Part shown: positions 10,081 through 22,408 of the stretch, piece after piece
Position numbering within the stretch: position 1 is the first letter of the stretch
How the letters are laid out: every line of letters begins with the position of its first letter
From: Sindora glabra
Lineage: Eukaryota; Streptophyta; Magnoliopsida; Fabales; Fabaceae
Reading direction: 5' to 3'
Assembly: GCA_020226215.1 (NCBI GenBank)
Contig: CM035235.1
Span: 5,097,151-5,161,150, forward strand
Length of the DNA stretch: 64,000 nucleotides
Position numbers and translations under genes: made by a program
The notes under the pieces: generated by a model
Told to the model about the DNA's origin: nothing
Databases searched by the model: none
What the model saw: only the letters and a program-made list of their open reading frames with translations

Positions 10081-13000
10081 TAATCAACAATCATAAAGAA
10101 ACGGAAAGAGTAATATCCAACAATAAATATATCACATGCAATTTATTATTTTTTAGACATAATTTATAGAGTTAATTGCTTCTTGAGAAATTAGTTTTGT
10201 TGTCTACACTATCCAAGGAATTTATTTTACAAACATGACTTTCATTTTACAAGAGTAAAAATGATTTTCTTATTAACCTTACCAATTTAGTAAATGGAAT
10301 TAATCCGCAATCCTTATATTCAATTTATGCCATGTTTTGATTGAATGACATCCGAATTTAGAAAAAACTTCTAGTATTGTATTAGTACTAGAAATTCAAT
10401 ACTACTTATATATAAATATTGTTAATTATATTTACTTTTTATGTAATAATCTCATCTGATAGTCAATTATCTATTTTTTGGTAAGAAATCAATTGCTTTT
10501 GAGGGAATCTTATTGATGAATTAAAAAAAAAATACATCTGTCAATTTGTGTATAGAAATAGCATAGAATTTTGAGTATTAACGTAGTACTAGAAAATTTT
10601 TTCTTAATTTTATCTTTGAATTATTTTTTCTTCAGACCTTGCTGTGAATAAAAGAATAACTTCTGCCATATGCGGGGCAATGAATAAAAGTAAGCAAATA
10701 TTGATGACAACGCTATATTCAAATATCAATTACTTTTCCACAACATCAATGAAAACAATATCTCAATATTCAATAATGAATTTGGTCCCAAATTGTTTCT
10801 TTAAAAAGATAAATATTTACAAGAAAATCTCTACGGTCTGTGCGGTTAATTCTAACATAAAAGGAAAAAGAGAAAGAGATCCCAAGCTTAATTAAACATA
10901 TAAAGGAAGAGGTAAAATATGCTCCTTAAATATTATTGAAAAATTAGCTACTATTGTCATAGATTGGGTACAGAATCTCTTTCAATTTTGGGTTACTCAG
11001 TCCAAATTTAAAATTTTTATTGAGAAATGGTAAGAAGAGATAAATATACGGTTCAAATTTACCAATATAACATATTTCAATGAGCGCAAGTGGTTAAAAC
11101 ATACTAATGAAAAAAATCCAATTTTAATATGAGTGTAATGATATTTAAAACCATTTGACCTAAACCAAAACTTATATTTGATCACAAAATACTTAAAATT
11201 TCTTATATTATTTGATTTAAATTTATAATTATTATTTTTATATTTTATTGATGAAAAAGTAAAATTTAAATTTAAGTGCGATATCTTTTTTAATGTTACA
11301 AGAAATGTTTGAATAAATTTTAAAATTCAAAGAGGAAATATGCATGATTTTATTAAAATTCAAGAGAGATTAAAATATTTTTCTCTGAATTCGTACATCT
11401 TTATAATTTTATATGGTAATTTTGTACCAATTCCTTTACAATTGCTCAAGCACTACATAAAGAACGGATTAGTATCATTAGTCGCACAAAACAATCTTCA
11501 CTTTCTTATTAATATATTAATAATCGGAGGAATTCCATCTTTCTTAAAATAAAAAATTTTCAATCGTAATCCACTATTTTTTTTCTTAATATAAAAAATT
11601 TTCAATCACTATTTTCTTAAAATAAAAAATAATTTTGTTAATACTAAGAAAGGGTATAAAGCCAAAACTAAAAAACTATGGACTTAGGGAACAAGAGTCT
11701 TAAGGATGGCAGTAGGCCAAGATAAAAATAAAATTAACTTTTTTTATTCTATATTTTATTGTCAGGAGTAAAATATCACTTTACTTCATATTTTATATTC
11801 GAGAACAAAATTCGCCCTATTTCCATGTATTATGGGACAACGAAACTTCACAAAAACTTACGAGGAGTGATAATAAATAAAAGAAATTAAAAATATAAAT
11901 ATTAAAATTAAGGATTACAAATTTATATATAGTTATTAAGTAATATCAAATATTAACAAATAAGGAAGAAAGAAAAAACATCTAAATTTCAAGTCATTTG
12001 TAATCAATAAAATGTTATAATATATGTTTAAAGTCATATGTAATTAGTTTAAACAATTTGAAATTAAAAAAAAGTTGATATATAGCCAACAAAATATTTT
12101 TACTTTTTACTTTCATCACCTCAAGTAAAATCTTAGTGTATTTTCAATTTTTAAACAATTAAATTATTAAAATGGCTAATAGGACTCCACAAGGTAAGGC
12201 AACTTATTATTACATTATTCCCACCATTTTATTTGTGGTGAAAATTTGTCTCATGTCTTATCTTGCAGGGTAAAAATCCATACCTTTCCCAAGTTCCATT
12301 GATACAATCCTTGCAGAGCATTGTAAATTCAAAACATTTTGTCATCCCTAAAAAATCCTATCATATTACTAAAAATCAAAATCAAAGTCTATGGTTGGGG
12401 GAGTTTAGAACAAAGTTTTTGTTACTTTGATAGGACAAATTAAGTGAGCCAAATTAGCTAATTGATCAGTAACCCTATCTGCTTCCCTATAATAATAAGT
12501 GATTTTACGATTGGTTCAGAAGATCATGAATTGATCTTATCAAAATACACATATAAACTATAAAACTCACAATTTTGAATTTCATTGCATATATCCATTT
12601 ATTTCCTCCATTTAAAATAGAAAACCCATACAAAATGTTGGACAAAAATTTTATGGTCCTTAAAGAGGAAGGATAATAAAAAATATGTATAAATAAATAT
12701 TAGGCTGAAACTTTATTGTTCTTGAAGGGAAGGATAAAAAAGTTTGTCTGAAAGTTAGGTATGGGCAAAAAATAAATTGGACTAGGTTTGGGTTAAGCTT
12801 AAATAAATATTAAAGCATTTTGATTAATCCAAGTCATAGTCGACTTGGATTTTTTATCGTACTTTTTATATTTAAGCCTAGCTTTTTTTAAAATAAAAAT
12901 ACTTAAGCTCAATACTACACCTATTAGAATTTAAATTAATAATTAATGATACTCATCTTGTGATAAATTTCTTTTTATGTGAATTGATTTATGAATGAAT

Positions 13001-13729
13001 AAGTAAAGGTGAATTAAGGTTAAATATGGCTAAAGGTAAGTAAATGAGTGTGAAAAAGATTTTAGGAGATTGTTTTCCTATTTTTCCCTTAGGGCTTATG
13101 CCTTCATATTATCCCTAAAATCAGCCTAATTTTTCATTTTTCCCCTAACTCAATATCTTTGTTCCTTTCCTTTCAAATTTCCTAGCATAACTCCAATCTT
13201 CTTCAAATTATTCTCCTTTCAATCTAAGCAAGGTAAGGAATTTCCCACTCTGATTTTCATAACATTTCTTTTATGCTTCATTAGATTTTTAGATGATTCG
13301 AATTTTTTGTTCAAATAATATTTTGGAACCTTAACTCAAAATCCATGATTTGTTAGTGTTTAAGAGCAATCAATCCTTAATTCCACCATTTAGTACCTCA
13401 TCCATAAGAAGTAAGTAAGCATTCAACCTAAATCTTGTGACTTTTTAATGATTTAGTTTAGTTGAGGTTAAGTTTTCTTTGTGGAAGAATTTGTCACAAA
13501 TTTCTTGTTAGTTTTGAACTATTCAAGGGTCATTTAGTTAGGGGTAATTAGGAAAGGAAAAAGGAATATAAAGTTTCATTCCCTTTATTTTTTTAATTGA
13601 GAAAAAATTTATTATTTTTTCTTATTTTTTTCTCAATAGGATTACCTCAAATGAGAAAATGATGATTTCTCCCAATTTCTTAGGAAATTCGATTATCTTG
13701 TTTTGGGTTTTAAATTCATTATCTTCAAT

Positions 13730-14280
13730 ATAATGATGATAATGATAATGATAATAATCATTTATTATTATAAAATAATAATGTAAGTAAAAATAAAAAT
13801 AATTATTAAATAATAGTTAATAATAGAAATAGTAAAATATAAAAATTAGTTAAATAAAAATAAATAATCATATAATAATAATTATAATAAATATAATAAA
13901 TTATTTAATAATATAAAACTAATAATATTAATAATTTAATCATAATAATAAAATAATAATAAATATTCATAATAAAATAATAATTATCATAGTTACAAAA
14001 AATAATAAATAAATAATATAGTAATAACTGAAATAATGATAATAAAAATTAATATTAATAATTAAAATTAAATAATTATAAAAATAATAATATTAGTAAA
14101 TATAAAATATTTAATAACATAAAAATAATTAATAATGTTAATAAAATAATAATAAATATATTAACTATAAAAAATAATATTTAAATAATTAATAATAACC
14201 ATTAATATTATTAAAATTACATTAATTATTATTAAGATATTAATAATATGATTTATAATAATAACCATTGATAAACATGT
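13730..14280. repeat. Extreme A/T block of degenerate AAT repeats
   Basis: About 550 bp with hardly any G or C, made of degenerate AATAAT/ATAATA/TAATAATG units. It starts as a GATAAT repeat at about 13736. It looks like a decayed trinucleotide satellite. Very low duplex stability is expected. Confidence 0.8.
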
Positions 14281-15054
14281 GCAATAAAACAGGGGTGGAT
14301 TAATAACTCTCATGACTCATACATCAAGTTCAATAATTGCTTGTATGGGATAATAGGAGTTATAAGAAAATTTACTTACTTTTTTTTACTTATGAAGTTT
14401 ATTAATTGTTCATAAAAGCTTATGATTGAATCATACAAATAGTGAAATGGAAATGATATGCTCCTAGGGATAGTATAAAGCCATGAATAATTCTACCATG
14501 TTTTCAAGATGTGACACTTTGATAAGGGATATTGGAGGGTAATTCAGTTAATATGATTTTAATTGCTTATATTTACCTTTCATAAAATAATTGTTCATTA
14601 AGTCCTATACTTATCTTTTTACATTTTATTTTATAGATTCTTAGACAGATGTTCTTTTGCCACCATTACAATGAGAATGGGCCTATCTAAACTCCTGTTA
14701 GCTTGGATAAGAGTAATTTTTAAATATTTTACTTATAGATAGATATGTATCTCTAAAACTTTTTTTAGTGGGCCTTGGTCTATAGTGGCCAGATATTTGG
14801 GTAAATATTGTAAACATCAAATTTTTTTGTCCAAAGGTGTTAGCTAACTCCCTTCTTATACAAGAAGCTAACTATGATGATTAATAATATTTCACAAATA
14901 TGAATTCTTGTGCTTGTTTTTATTCAAATTCTTATATTTGATATTTATATATTATTTTAGTTAAGCTAGTGGAAAATGGTAGGCCACATTCTGCATTGGT
15001 CACAACCTAGAAATGGTCGTGACACTCAACCCAATTGATACTCAATTTTTAATT

Positions 15055-15058
<4 letters not shown>

Positions 15059-15139
<81 letters not shown>
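15059..15139. repeat. AT dinucleotide microsatellite
   Basis: About 40 uninterrupted AT units. A self-complementary tract of this length can extrude a cruciform and is prone to length change, so the exact unit number may be an assembly artefact. Confidence 0.95.
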
Positions 15140-15141
<2 letters not shown>

Positions 15142-15849
15142 ATATAATTATATCTTTAAAACTTGTTTATACAAAAGATCACAAGGATAAATTAAAAGAA
15201 AAATTAATTGTGACACTTACTTTAATTTAAGCACCATGTGAACTAGTGCATCCTTCCAAAGGAGGACCCACTTTATGTAGAAAACATCATAAATTTTGGC
15301 TTCACTAGAAGCCCCAAACAAAAAAACATCCATAGTGACTTATAGTGAGAAATTCAGAAAGATAAACTTATTGTTAAGGACATTATATACTATGGAGATT
15401 TAAATAAATAAGGTCTCATGAAAACTTGGAGCCAGCAAATAGTTACCTATTTCTTACTTTTAGATTTTTTTTACTAAGTTATAAGTACACTTTTAGCTTT
15501 AAAAAACCCTCTTAACACTTTTCCCTTTAAAAAGCCCTCTTAATTAACTAACTATTCAAATTTCAATTGACTAACTTTTTTTGTTGCACCTTATCCTTCC
15601 TTTATAACTTTGTAATGCATTAAAAAGAGCTCTTTTCTTTCTTTTGAATCCTTCCACAAGAAGAAAAGAGACAATAATGCGTGCTTACTATCTTTCGTCT
15701 AAGTGAAGTGCATGTTATTGTCGCTAGGAATTGTAAATAACTTGAAAATAAAATGACTACTTTGTTATAAGTTTTTTTTTTTTACTTTTAGGAGTTCAAT
15801 ATAATAAGTATATTAATTAGGTCTCATCTTAGAGATATTGACCATGCCT

Positions 15850-16484
15850 CTAACTATAATCAGATATATATATTTAAGACAAATTAATGGATATGATCCA
15901 TTCAATCTTTGATATTAAGATACTATGTGGTGAGCTTGGATAATAGGCTGCAAAATCCTAAGTTCAAACTTTCTCTTTGTTTATGTATAAAAAAAATGAT
16001 TCTTTAAGATTTATACCAAACCTTTTGGACTATATTTAATGCATATTGAATTAGTGAATGGGCACTTTTTTAAAAATCTTTACTGAATCTCTATTAGTTA
16101 GATATGTAAAATGGAATACAAAAACTTTGAGCTAAATTAATGGATAGGATTAATCTATTCTTTGATATTTTTGTTGAAGTTTATGATGATTAAATCATAA
16201 AGTTAAACTAATGTATGTAGTATTAATTAGTCCATTCTTTAGAAATCTTCGGTAAACATTTTTTCCTCTATTGAAAACTTTGTCATTTTATTAGAATAAT
16301 CTTGATCTACATCTAATAGTTCGAATCTTTTCTATGAAAAACTTCTCTACAGTGTTCTTTACATAATATGTAAATACATCCTATAAATTAAGATGAGAAG
16401 AATGAGAAAATGAATAAGGTGGGAAATGGAGTTAAGAAAAGATCAGTCCACATGTGGCTCAATTATTGGTCATAATCACCTTCT
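15850..16484 (+). repeat. Segment A of a dispersed duplication (left part, before the copia insertion)
   Basis: Aligns in order with 26845-27461. Shared anchors include ATTAATGGATATGATCCATT (ATTAATGAATATAATCCATT in B), GATGATTAAATCATAAAG, TTGATCTACATCTAA and GGGAAATGGAGTTAAGAAA. I judge similarity at roughly three quarters identity by eye. It continues on the far side of the copia element at 22327, which shows the element inserted after the duplication or only into this copy. Confidence 0.8.
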
Positions 16485-17155
16485 TATTATATAAAATATT
16501 ATATTTCAAAAGGTGTTAACTATTTTGACTAAGTCTTATTTTTTTATCTTTTAATATCTCTTGTATTTATCTTATAGTTTATTTTGTCATTATCCTTTTC
16601 AAATTAAATAGAATAAATAAGGAGATTAACATTAGAGGACGCAATCAGGGAGGCTGGCCATGTTATATAATATTTTATATTTCAATGGTTGACTCGTTTA
16701 ACAAAGTTTCCTTTTTCTTAACGTTGAAGCCTTTGACTCGTTCAACAAAGCTATTTTCTTTAACATTGAAGCCTGCAAAACTGAAGCTAATGTTAAAACA
16801 TCCTTAACAAATCAGAACGGCAAGATAAAGTCTGACGAGGATAATTTCAATTTCAACGGGTGGGTAGTTCCATCTTGCCTATAAATGGAGGCTTTCTTCA
16901 CAGATGAAACAGACTGAGAAAAATAACAAAAGAATTTTCTACTTCTTTACCTCTACAACACTTTGTTGAGTTCTTTCTAATATTTTCTTACATTGTTGTT
17001 CTTGCTCCTGGTTGTGAGTACGCACATCCAGAAGGTCTATTGTATCCCAGAGGGTTGTCGCATCAACACTTTGCTATCATGAAGGTGGAATAATCCTTGA
17101 GGATAGTGTTCTACACATTTCAGATATTATTTTATTTCCACTGATCTGGTCAATA
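16485..17155 (+). repeat. 5' LTR of the copia element
   Basis: Matches the 3' LTR throughout. A promoter-like TATAAATGG lies at 16880, followed by GAGGCTTTCTTCACAGATGA, the likely start of the element's RNA. It differs from the 3' LTR by many substitutions and by a tandem duplication of about 44 bp (16689-16732 repeated at 16733-16774), present once in the 3' LTR. The duplication therefore arose after insertion or in only one LTR. Confidence 0.92.
16689..16774 (+). repeat. 44-bp tandem duplication inside the 5' LTR
   Basis: Two units both beginning TTGACTCGTT(T/C)AACAAAG and ending TTGAAGCCT. The second unit (16733-16774) is closer to the single unit of the 3' LTR (about 21899-21940), sharing AAGCTATTTTCTTTAAC. 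Confidence 0.85.
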
Positions 17156-17168
17156 AGCTTAAGGATTA

Positions 17169-20100
17169 ATGGCTTCAACAAATTCTGAAAATATTGCTAG
17201 TGTCTCTGAAAAGAATGAAATGCCATACTCAATCGCTACTGTTGCTCATGTTGCTCCATTGCCTCATGCATTGCCATATGCCAAAGCATTCCTAGATATC
17301 TCCAAAATTAAAATGTTTGAACGCCAAAATTTTAAACAATGGCAAGAGCACATCTTTTCAATACTAGATATGCATAGAGTTGTTGGAGCTTTAATTGATG
17401 AAAATCTAAATCAGAATGCGGAAGATTGGCTTTATGCCAATAAGGTTTATCGTCATACTATTTTAAGCACTTTATCTAATAATTTATTTGATGCCTATTG
17501 TAGTTACAAAGAAGCAAAGTCAATTTGGGAGTCCATGATTACAAAATATACTGCTGAAGATGTTGGGAAACAAAAGTTCGTCATTGGAAATTATTATCGC
17601 TGGAAGATGAAAAAGAAATTAAAGCCTAAATCAATGAATACCACAAGTTGCTAAAGAACTTGAAGCCAGAAAACATTAATTTGCAAGAAGAATTTATTGT
17701 TGGCCTACTCATTTAAAAACTATCAAATTCTTAGAATGATTACAAGCAACAGCTCAAGCACAAGTACAAGCAGTTGACCTTTGGATAATTAATCACTCAC
17801 ATTATAATTGAAGATACTAATAAGAAGGAATCCTAGTCTATCAAGGCAAAGATGTTTTCCACAAATGCTAACTTGGTGCATGATAATCTACACCAAACAA
17901 GGTATAATAAGAAATCCTCCTCTATTAGCACAAATAAAATTGATTACAAGCCTAAACCTAATGTTTCTAATTTTAAGAGAAAGAAAGGAAATTGCTTCAT
18001 TTGTGGCAAACCAAGACATTATGCCCTACAATGTAGAAAGAAAGTAACAAATGATAAACCTCCTAAACTAAAAGCAAACTTAGTTGAAGGAGATGAAATA
18101 ATTATTACGGTTATTTCCTAAATTAACATGATTGCTGATGTGAAAGACTGGGCGGTAGACTTTGATGTCACTAGGCATATTTGTATTAATAGAGATGCCT
18201 TTACCTTTTACTTATTAGTAGGAGTTGAAGAAGAACTGGTCTACCTTGGAGAGTTAAGAACTACAAAGGTTCTAGGAAAAGGAAAAGTCATTTTAAAGCT
18301 CATATCTGGCAAGATACTTGTTCTCAATAATATTTTGCATATTCCCAACATTAGAGCAAATTTGATTTCGGTATCATTGTTAGGAAAAGTGGGGGTTAAG
18401 GCTTCATTTGAATCTGATAAAATCGTAATGACTAAAAATAATATGTTTGTGGGTAAGGGCTATTGTAGTTAAGGTTTATTTGTACTTAATGTTCAAAATG
18501 TAATGAATGAAAATGCTTCTAGTTTTGCTTATATAATTGATTCTGCCTTTTTGATTGATTCTTATAATTTATGGCATGCTAGATTAGGACATGTGAATGT
18601 TTCATATGTTAGAAATATGCAAACTTTAGGCTTAATATTAGGAATTAGTTTAATTAATAATAATACCAAATGTCAAATATGTGCAGAAACTAAATTAACT
18701 AAAAAATCATGTGTATCAATAGAAAAATGTTCAGAATTATTAGAGTTAATTCATACAGACCTAGGTGACTTAAAGTAAACGATAACTAGAGGTGGTAAAA
18801 AATATTATGTAACCTTTATAGATGAATTTTCTAGATACACTAAAGTCTATCCACTTAGAAATAAAGGTAAGCTTTGGAAGTGTTTTTTCGATACAAGACT
18901 AAAGTTGAAAATTAATTAAATAGGAAAATTAAAAGAATTAGATCAGACAGAAGAGGAGAATACATAATATTTAATGATTTTTGTGAAAAAGAAGGAATAA
19001 TACATAAAGTCAAACCTCCTTATTCACTAGAATCAAATGGGGTAGTTGAAAGGAAAAATAGAACTCTAAAAGAAATGATGAACTCTATGTTAGTAAGTTC
19101 TTCAGTACCTGATAATTTATGGGGAGAAGCTATTTTGTCTACATGTCATATTCAAAATAGAATACCTTATAAGAAAATTGAAAAAACCCCTTATGAATTG
19201 TGGAAAGGTTATGTACCTAATTTAAAATACTTAAGGGTGTGGGGATATTTAGCTAAGGTTATGTTACCTGAACCTAAGAAAAGGAAAATAGGATTAAAAA
19301 CCTTTGATTGTTTATTTATTGGTTATGCACAACATAGTGTTACATATAGGTTTCTCGTATTGAAAAGTGATGTACTTGATTGCAATACTATCATTGAAAC
19401 AAAGAATGTTGAATTTTTTGAGCATATTTTCCCATTATCTGATGAAGTTTCTTATACACTTAAAGCATCTTTTACTCTTAAAAATATTTCTGATGAAACT
19501 AATGAAATTCTTAGGAGAAGTAAAAGAATGAGAAAAGAAACAACTTTTGGAAATGACTTTTATACATATCTTGTTAAAGATAATCCTTTATCTTATTCTG
19601 ATGTTATTTCTTCTTCTAATGCAAATCTTTGGAAAGAAGCAATAAAAATTGAGATTGATTCAATTATGAAAAACCAAACTTAGGAACTAATTAATTTACC
19701 TCTTTGAACAAGGCCAATTGATTACAAATGGATTTTAAAAAAGAAATAAAATCCTAATGGATCAATAGATAAATATAAAGCCAGATTAGTTATAAAAGGT
19801 TTTACACAAAAATAAAATATAGATTATTTTGATACTTTTGCACTAGTAACTAGAATTTCTTCCATTTGTGTTTTGATTGCTTTAACTTCCATTTATAAAA
19901 TTTTTGTACATCAAATAGATGTTAAAATTGCATTTTTAAATGGTGAATTAGAAGAAGAAATATATATGGTGTAACCTAAGGGATGTGTGGTTCCTGGTCA
20001 AGAAAATAAAGTTTGTTAATTAAAAAAATCTTTGTATGGTTTGAAAGAAGCTCCAAAACAGTGGCATGAGAAACTTGATCAAATTTTGTTGAGTAATGGA

Positions 20101-21075
20101 TTTTCATCTATACAGGTAGATAAATGAGTATATACTAAGAGTGTAGATAGTGGTTGCATAATTATTGATTTATATGTTGATGACATGCTTATTTTTGGAA
20201 CTAGTCTTGATTTGGTACATGCTACTAAATAATTTTTAACTTCCAATTTTTATATGAAGGATATAGGTGAAGCTAAAGTTATTTTGGGTGTTAAAATTAT
20301 AAGGAATAATAACAAAGTAATATTGTCTCAAGAGCATTATGTTAAAAAACTTTTTAAAAGTTTTGGAAATTATGATGTAACACCTATGAAAATTCCTTAT
20401 GATGCTAATACTCAATTAAAGAAAAATTTGTGTGATCCTATTGCTCAGTTTAAGTATACTCAAATTATTAGTAATTTAATACATTTGATGAATTTTAATA
20501 GACTTGATATAGCTTATACTGTATGTAAACTAAGTAGATACACTCAAAATCCTAATTAAGATCATTGGAATGCTTTAGTTAGACTAATGAAATATTTGAG
20601 AGGTACTATTAACTATGGTATTGTGTTTAGTGGATTTCCCACTGTATTATAAGGATACAATGATGTTAATTAGATCTCTGATTCAGATGAGACAAAATCC
20701 ACTAGTGGTTATGTGTCCTTTGGAAGTGGTGCAGTTACTTGGAAATCATCCAAATAAACTATTATAGCAAAATCCACCATGGAGTCAGAATTTGTGGCTC
20801 TTGAAATGGCTGGTAATGAGGCCAAGTGGTTGAAAAACTTCTTGGCAGATATCCCTTTAGGGATGAAACCAACACCGTCGGTGTCAATGCATTGTGATTG
20901 CCAAGTGGCAATAGCCATTGCAATGAATAAATCTTTCAATGGTAAGAATCGTTATATATGATTAAAACATGATGTTATGAAGCAATTGTTAAAAGATAGA
21001 ATTATTTCCATTGATTATGTTAAGTCAGAAAGGAATTTGGCCTATCCTTTAACTAAACATTTAAGTAGAAAATAA
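17169..21075 (+). pseudogene. Copia gag-pol polyprotein remnant
   Basis: Reading across broken frames gives copia domains in order. Gag starts at ATG 17169, with an FERQNFKQWQ-type motif and WLYANKVYRH. An intact CCHC zinc knuckle (CFICGKPRHYALQC, about 17993-18034) follows. The protease has its active-site D-S/T-G replaced by DFD near 18155. GAG-pre-integrase shows LWHARLGH (about 18570) and a C-x2-C; the integrase core shows IHTDLG. The integrase C-terminal part covers 19030-19440, the RT shows LYVDDML (about 20170), and RNase H shows STMESEFVALEMAGNEAKW (about 20774). Stops interrupt it at, for example, 18118, 18469, 18776, 19681 and through the RT. Many are TAA or TGA where CAA, CAG or CGA would be expected. 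No full-length product is possible. Confidence 0.93.
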
Positions 21076-21695
21076 GTGTTAGAAACATCGAGGGGAATGG
21101 AACTAAAGCCAATTTTTGAAATCAATAATGATGGTAACCCGACCTTTATGATTGGAGATCCCATGAATTAGGTTTATATGGGTAAGAACAAGTCATTATT
21201 GATACTGATAGCACTATAAATTATTTAAGTCCTTCTTATAATGTGTGATTAGTGTTAAAACTGCAAATTACAAATGAGGGATGAGTTAAACTCTTAATGA
21301 ATTCCATAACCCTTTTGGGTGGTGTATTAATTGTAGTGTACACTTGATGGAATCACCTATATAAATGCGGAGTAGGGCCGCTCCTATGAGATAGTGGCAA
21401 TATCTCTAGAGCATTCACAAATTACCAAGCGTGCGCATGGCCTATTAGCGTAAAATCGCATTGAACAACAAAAGTATTATGAGAAGTGTATAAGATATAT
21501 AAGATCTCTAATTTAAAACAAGATTTATTAGTTCATAAAAGTTATAAACTTCACTAGTATTTCTATAAGTTATATCTTATTATATCTAGATTTGGTTCAT
21601 AGTCTATAAGACACCAAATTAACATATTCACTTTTATATAAAGTTCCCAGCAAAGATTTTTAAAATCTTTTAACCTTTTGAAATAAGTGGGGGAT

Positions 21696-22321
21696 TGTTA
21701 TATACAATATTATATTTCAAAAGGTGTTAACTATTTTGACTAAGTCTTGTTATTTATCTTCCAATATCTTTTTTATTTATCTTATAGCTTATTTTGACAT
21801 TATCCTTTTCAAATTAAATAGAATAAATAAGGAGATTAACATCAGAGAATGCAATCAGGGAGGCTGGCCATGTTATATAATATTTCACATTTCAATAGTT
21901 GACTCATTCAACAAAGCTATTTTCTTTAACGTTGAAGCTTCCAAAATTGAAGCTAATGTTAAAACATCTTTAACAAATCAGAATGACAAGATAAAGTTTG
22001 GCGAGGATAATTTCAATTTCAACAGGTGGGCAGTTCCATCTTGCCTATAAATGGAGGCTTTCTTCACAGATGAGACAGACTGAGAAAAATAATAAAAGAA
22101 TTTTCTACTTCTTTTCCTCTACAACACTCTACTGGGTTCTTTCTAATATTTTCTTACATTATTATTCCTACTCCTGGCTATGAGTACACACATCCAGAAG
22201 GTCTGTTGTATCTTAGGGGGTTGCCACATCAACACTCTACTATCAAGAACGCGGAATAATCCTTGAGGACAGTGTTCTACATGCCTTAGACATTATTTTA
22301 TTTCCACTAATCTAGTCAAAA
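21696..22321 (+). repeat. 3' LTR of the copia element
   Basis: Starts TGTTATATACAATATTAT directly after a G-rich polypurine tract. TATA-like TATAAATGG at 22046. About 626 bp, some 45 bp shorter than the 5' LTR because it has a single copy of the TTGACTC...TTGAAGC unit. Short open frames inside are LTR sequence, not genes. Confidence 0.92.
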
Positions 22322-22408
22322 CTTCTTTCTTCCTGTAAAAGAAACTGTAATTAACTTTTCTTTTTAAATTAAAGATATGAAGTTTATCTCTTTAGATGGT
22401 GTTCCATT

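Larger units (their letters stand above)
10081..15840. other. Gene-free AT-rich region
   Basis: No convincing coding region. The longest ATG or near-ATG frames (about 10644-10895 and 11340-11552) have AT-driven composition (Lys/Asn/Ile/Ser) and no recognisable domain, so I do not call them genes. Includes an almost pure A/T block, an AT microsatellite and a decayed repeat near 12760-12930. Confidence 0.65.
16485..22321 (+). mobile_element. Ty1/copia LTR retrotransposon, decayed, with 5-bp target duplication
   Basis: A complete-length but inactive copia-type element of 5,837 bp, with LTRs at both ends and gag, protease, integrase, RT and RNase H remnants in copia order. A polypurine tract (AAATAAGTGGGGGAT) lies immediately before the 3' LTR. 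The direct repeat CTTCT flanks it at 16480-16484 and 22322-22326, and the paralogous segment B shows the empty site. The first bases of the 5' LTR read TA instead of TG. The 3' LTR appears to end three bases after its CA. No canonical tRNA-Met primer site follows the 5' LTR; the region after GGTCA reads AATAAGCTTAAGG. Many stops and frameshifts make it non-autonomous now. Confidence 0.92.

Noticed and set aside
10644..10895. 83-codon + strand frame
   Set aside because: Lys/Asn/Ser/Ile-rich composition expected from AT-rich DNA; no recognisable domain.
11340..11552. 70-codon + strand frame
   Set aside because: AT-driven composition, no domain, no supporting splice or promoter context.
21724..22183. 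Two open frames of 108 and 61 codons
   Set aside because: Entirely within the copia 3' LTR and on the RNA start region, not genes.
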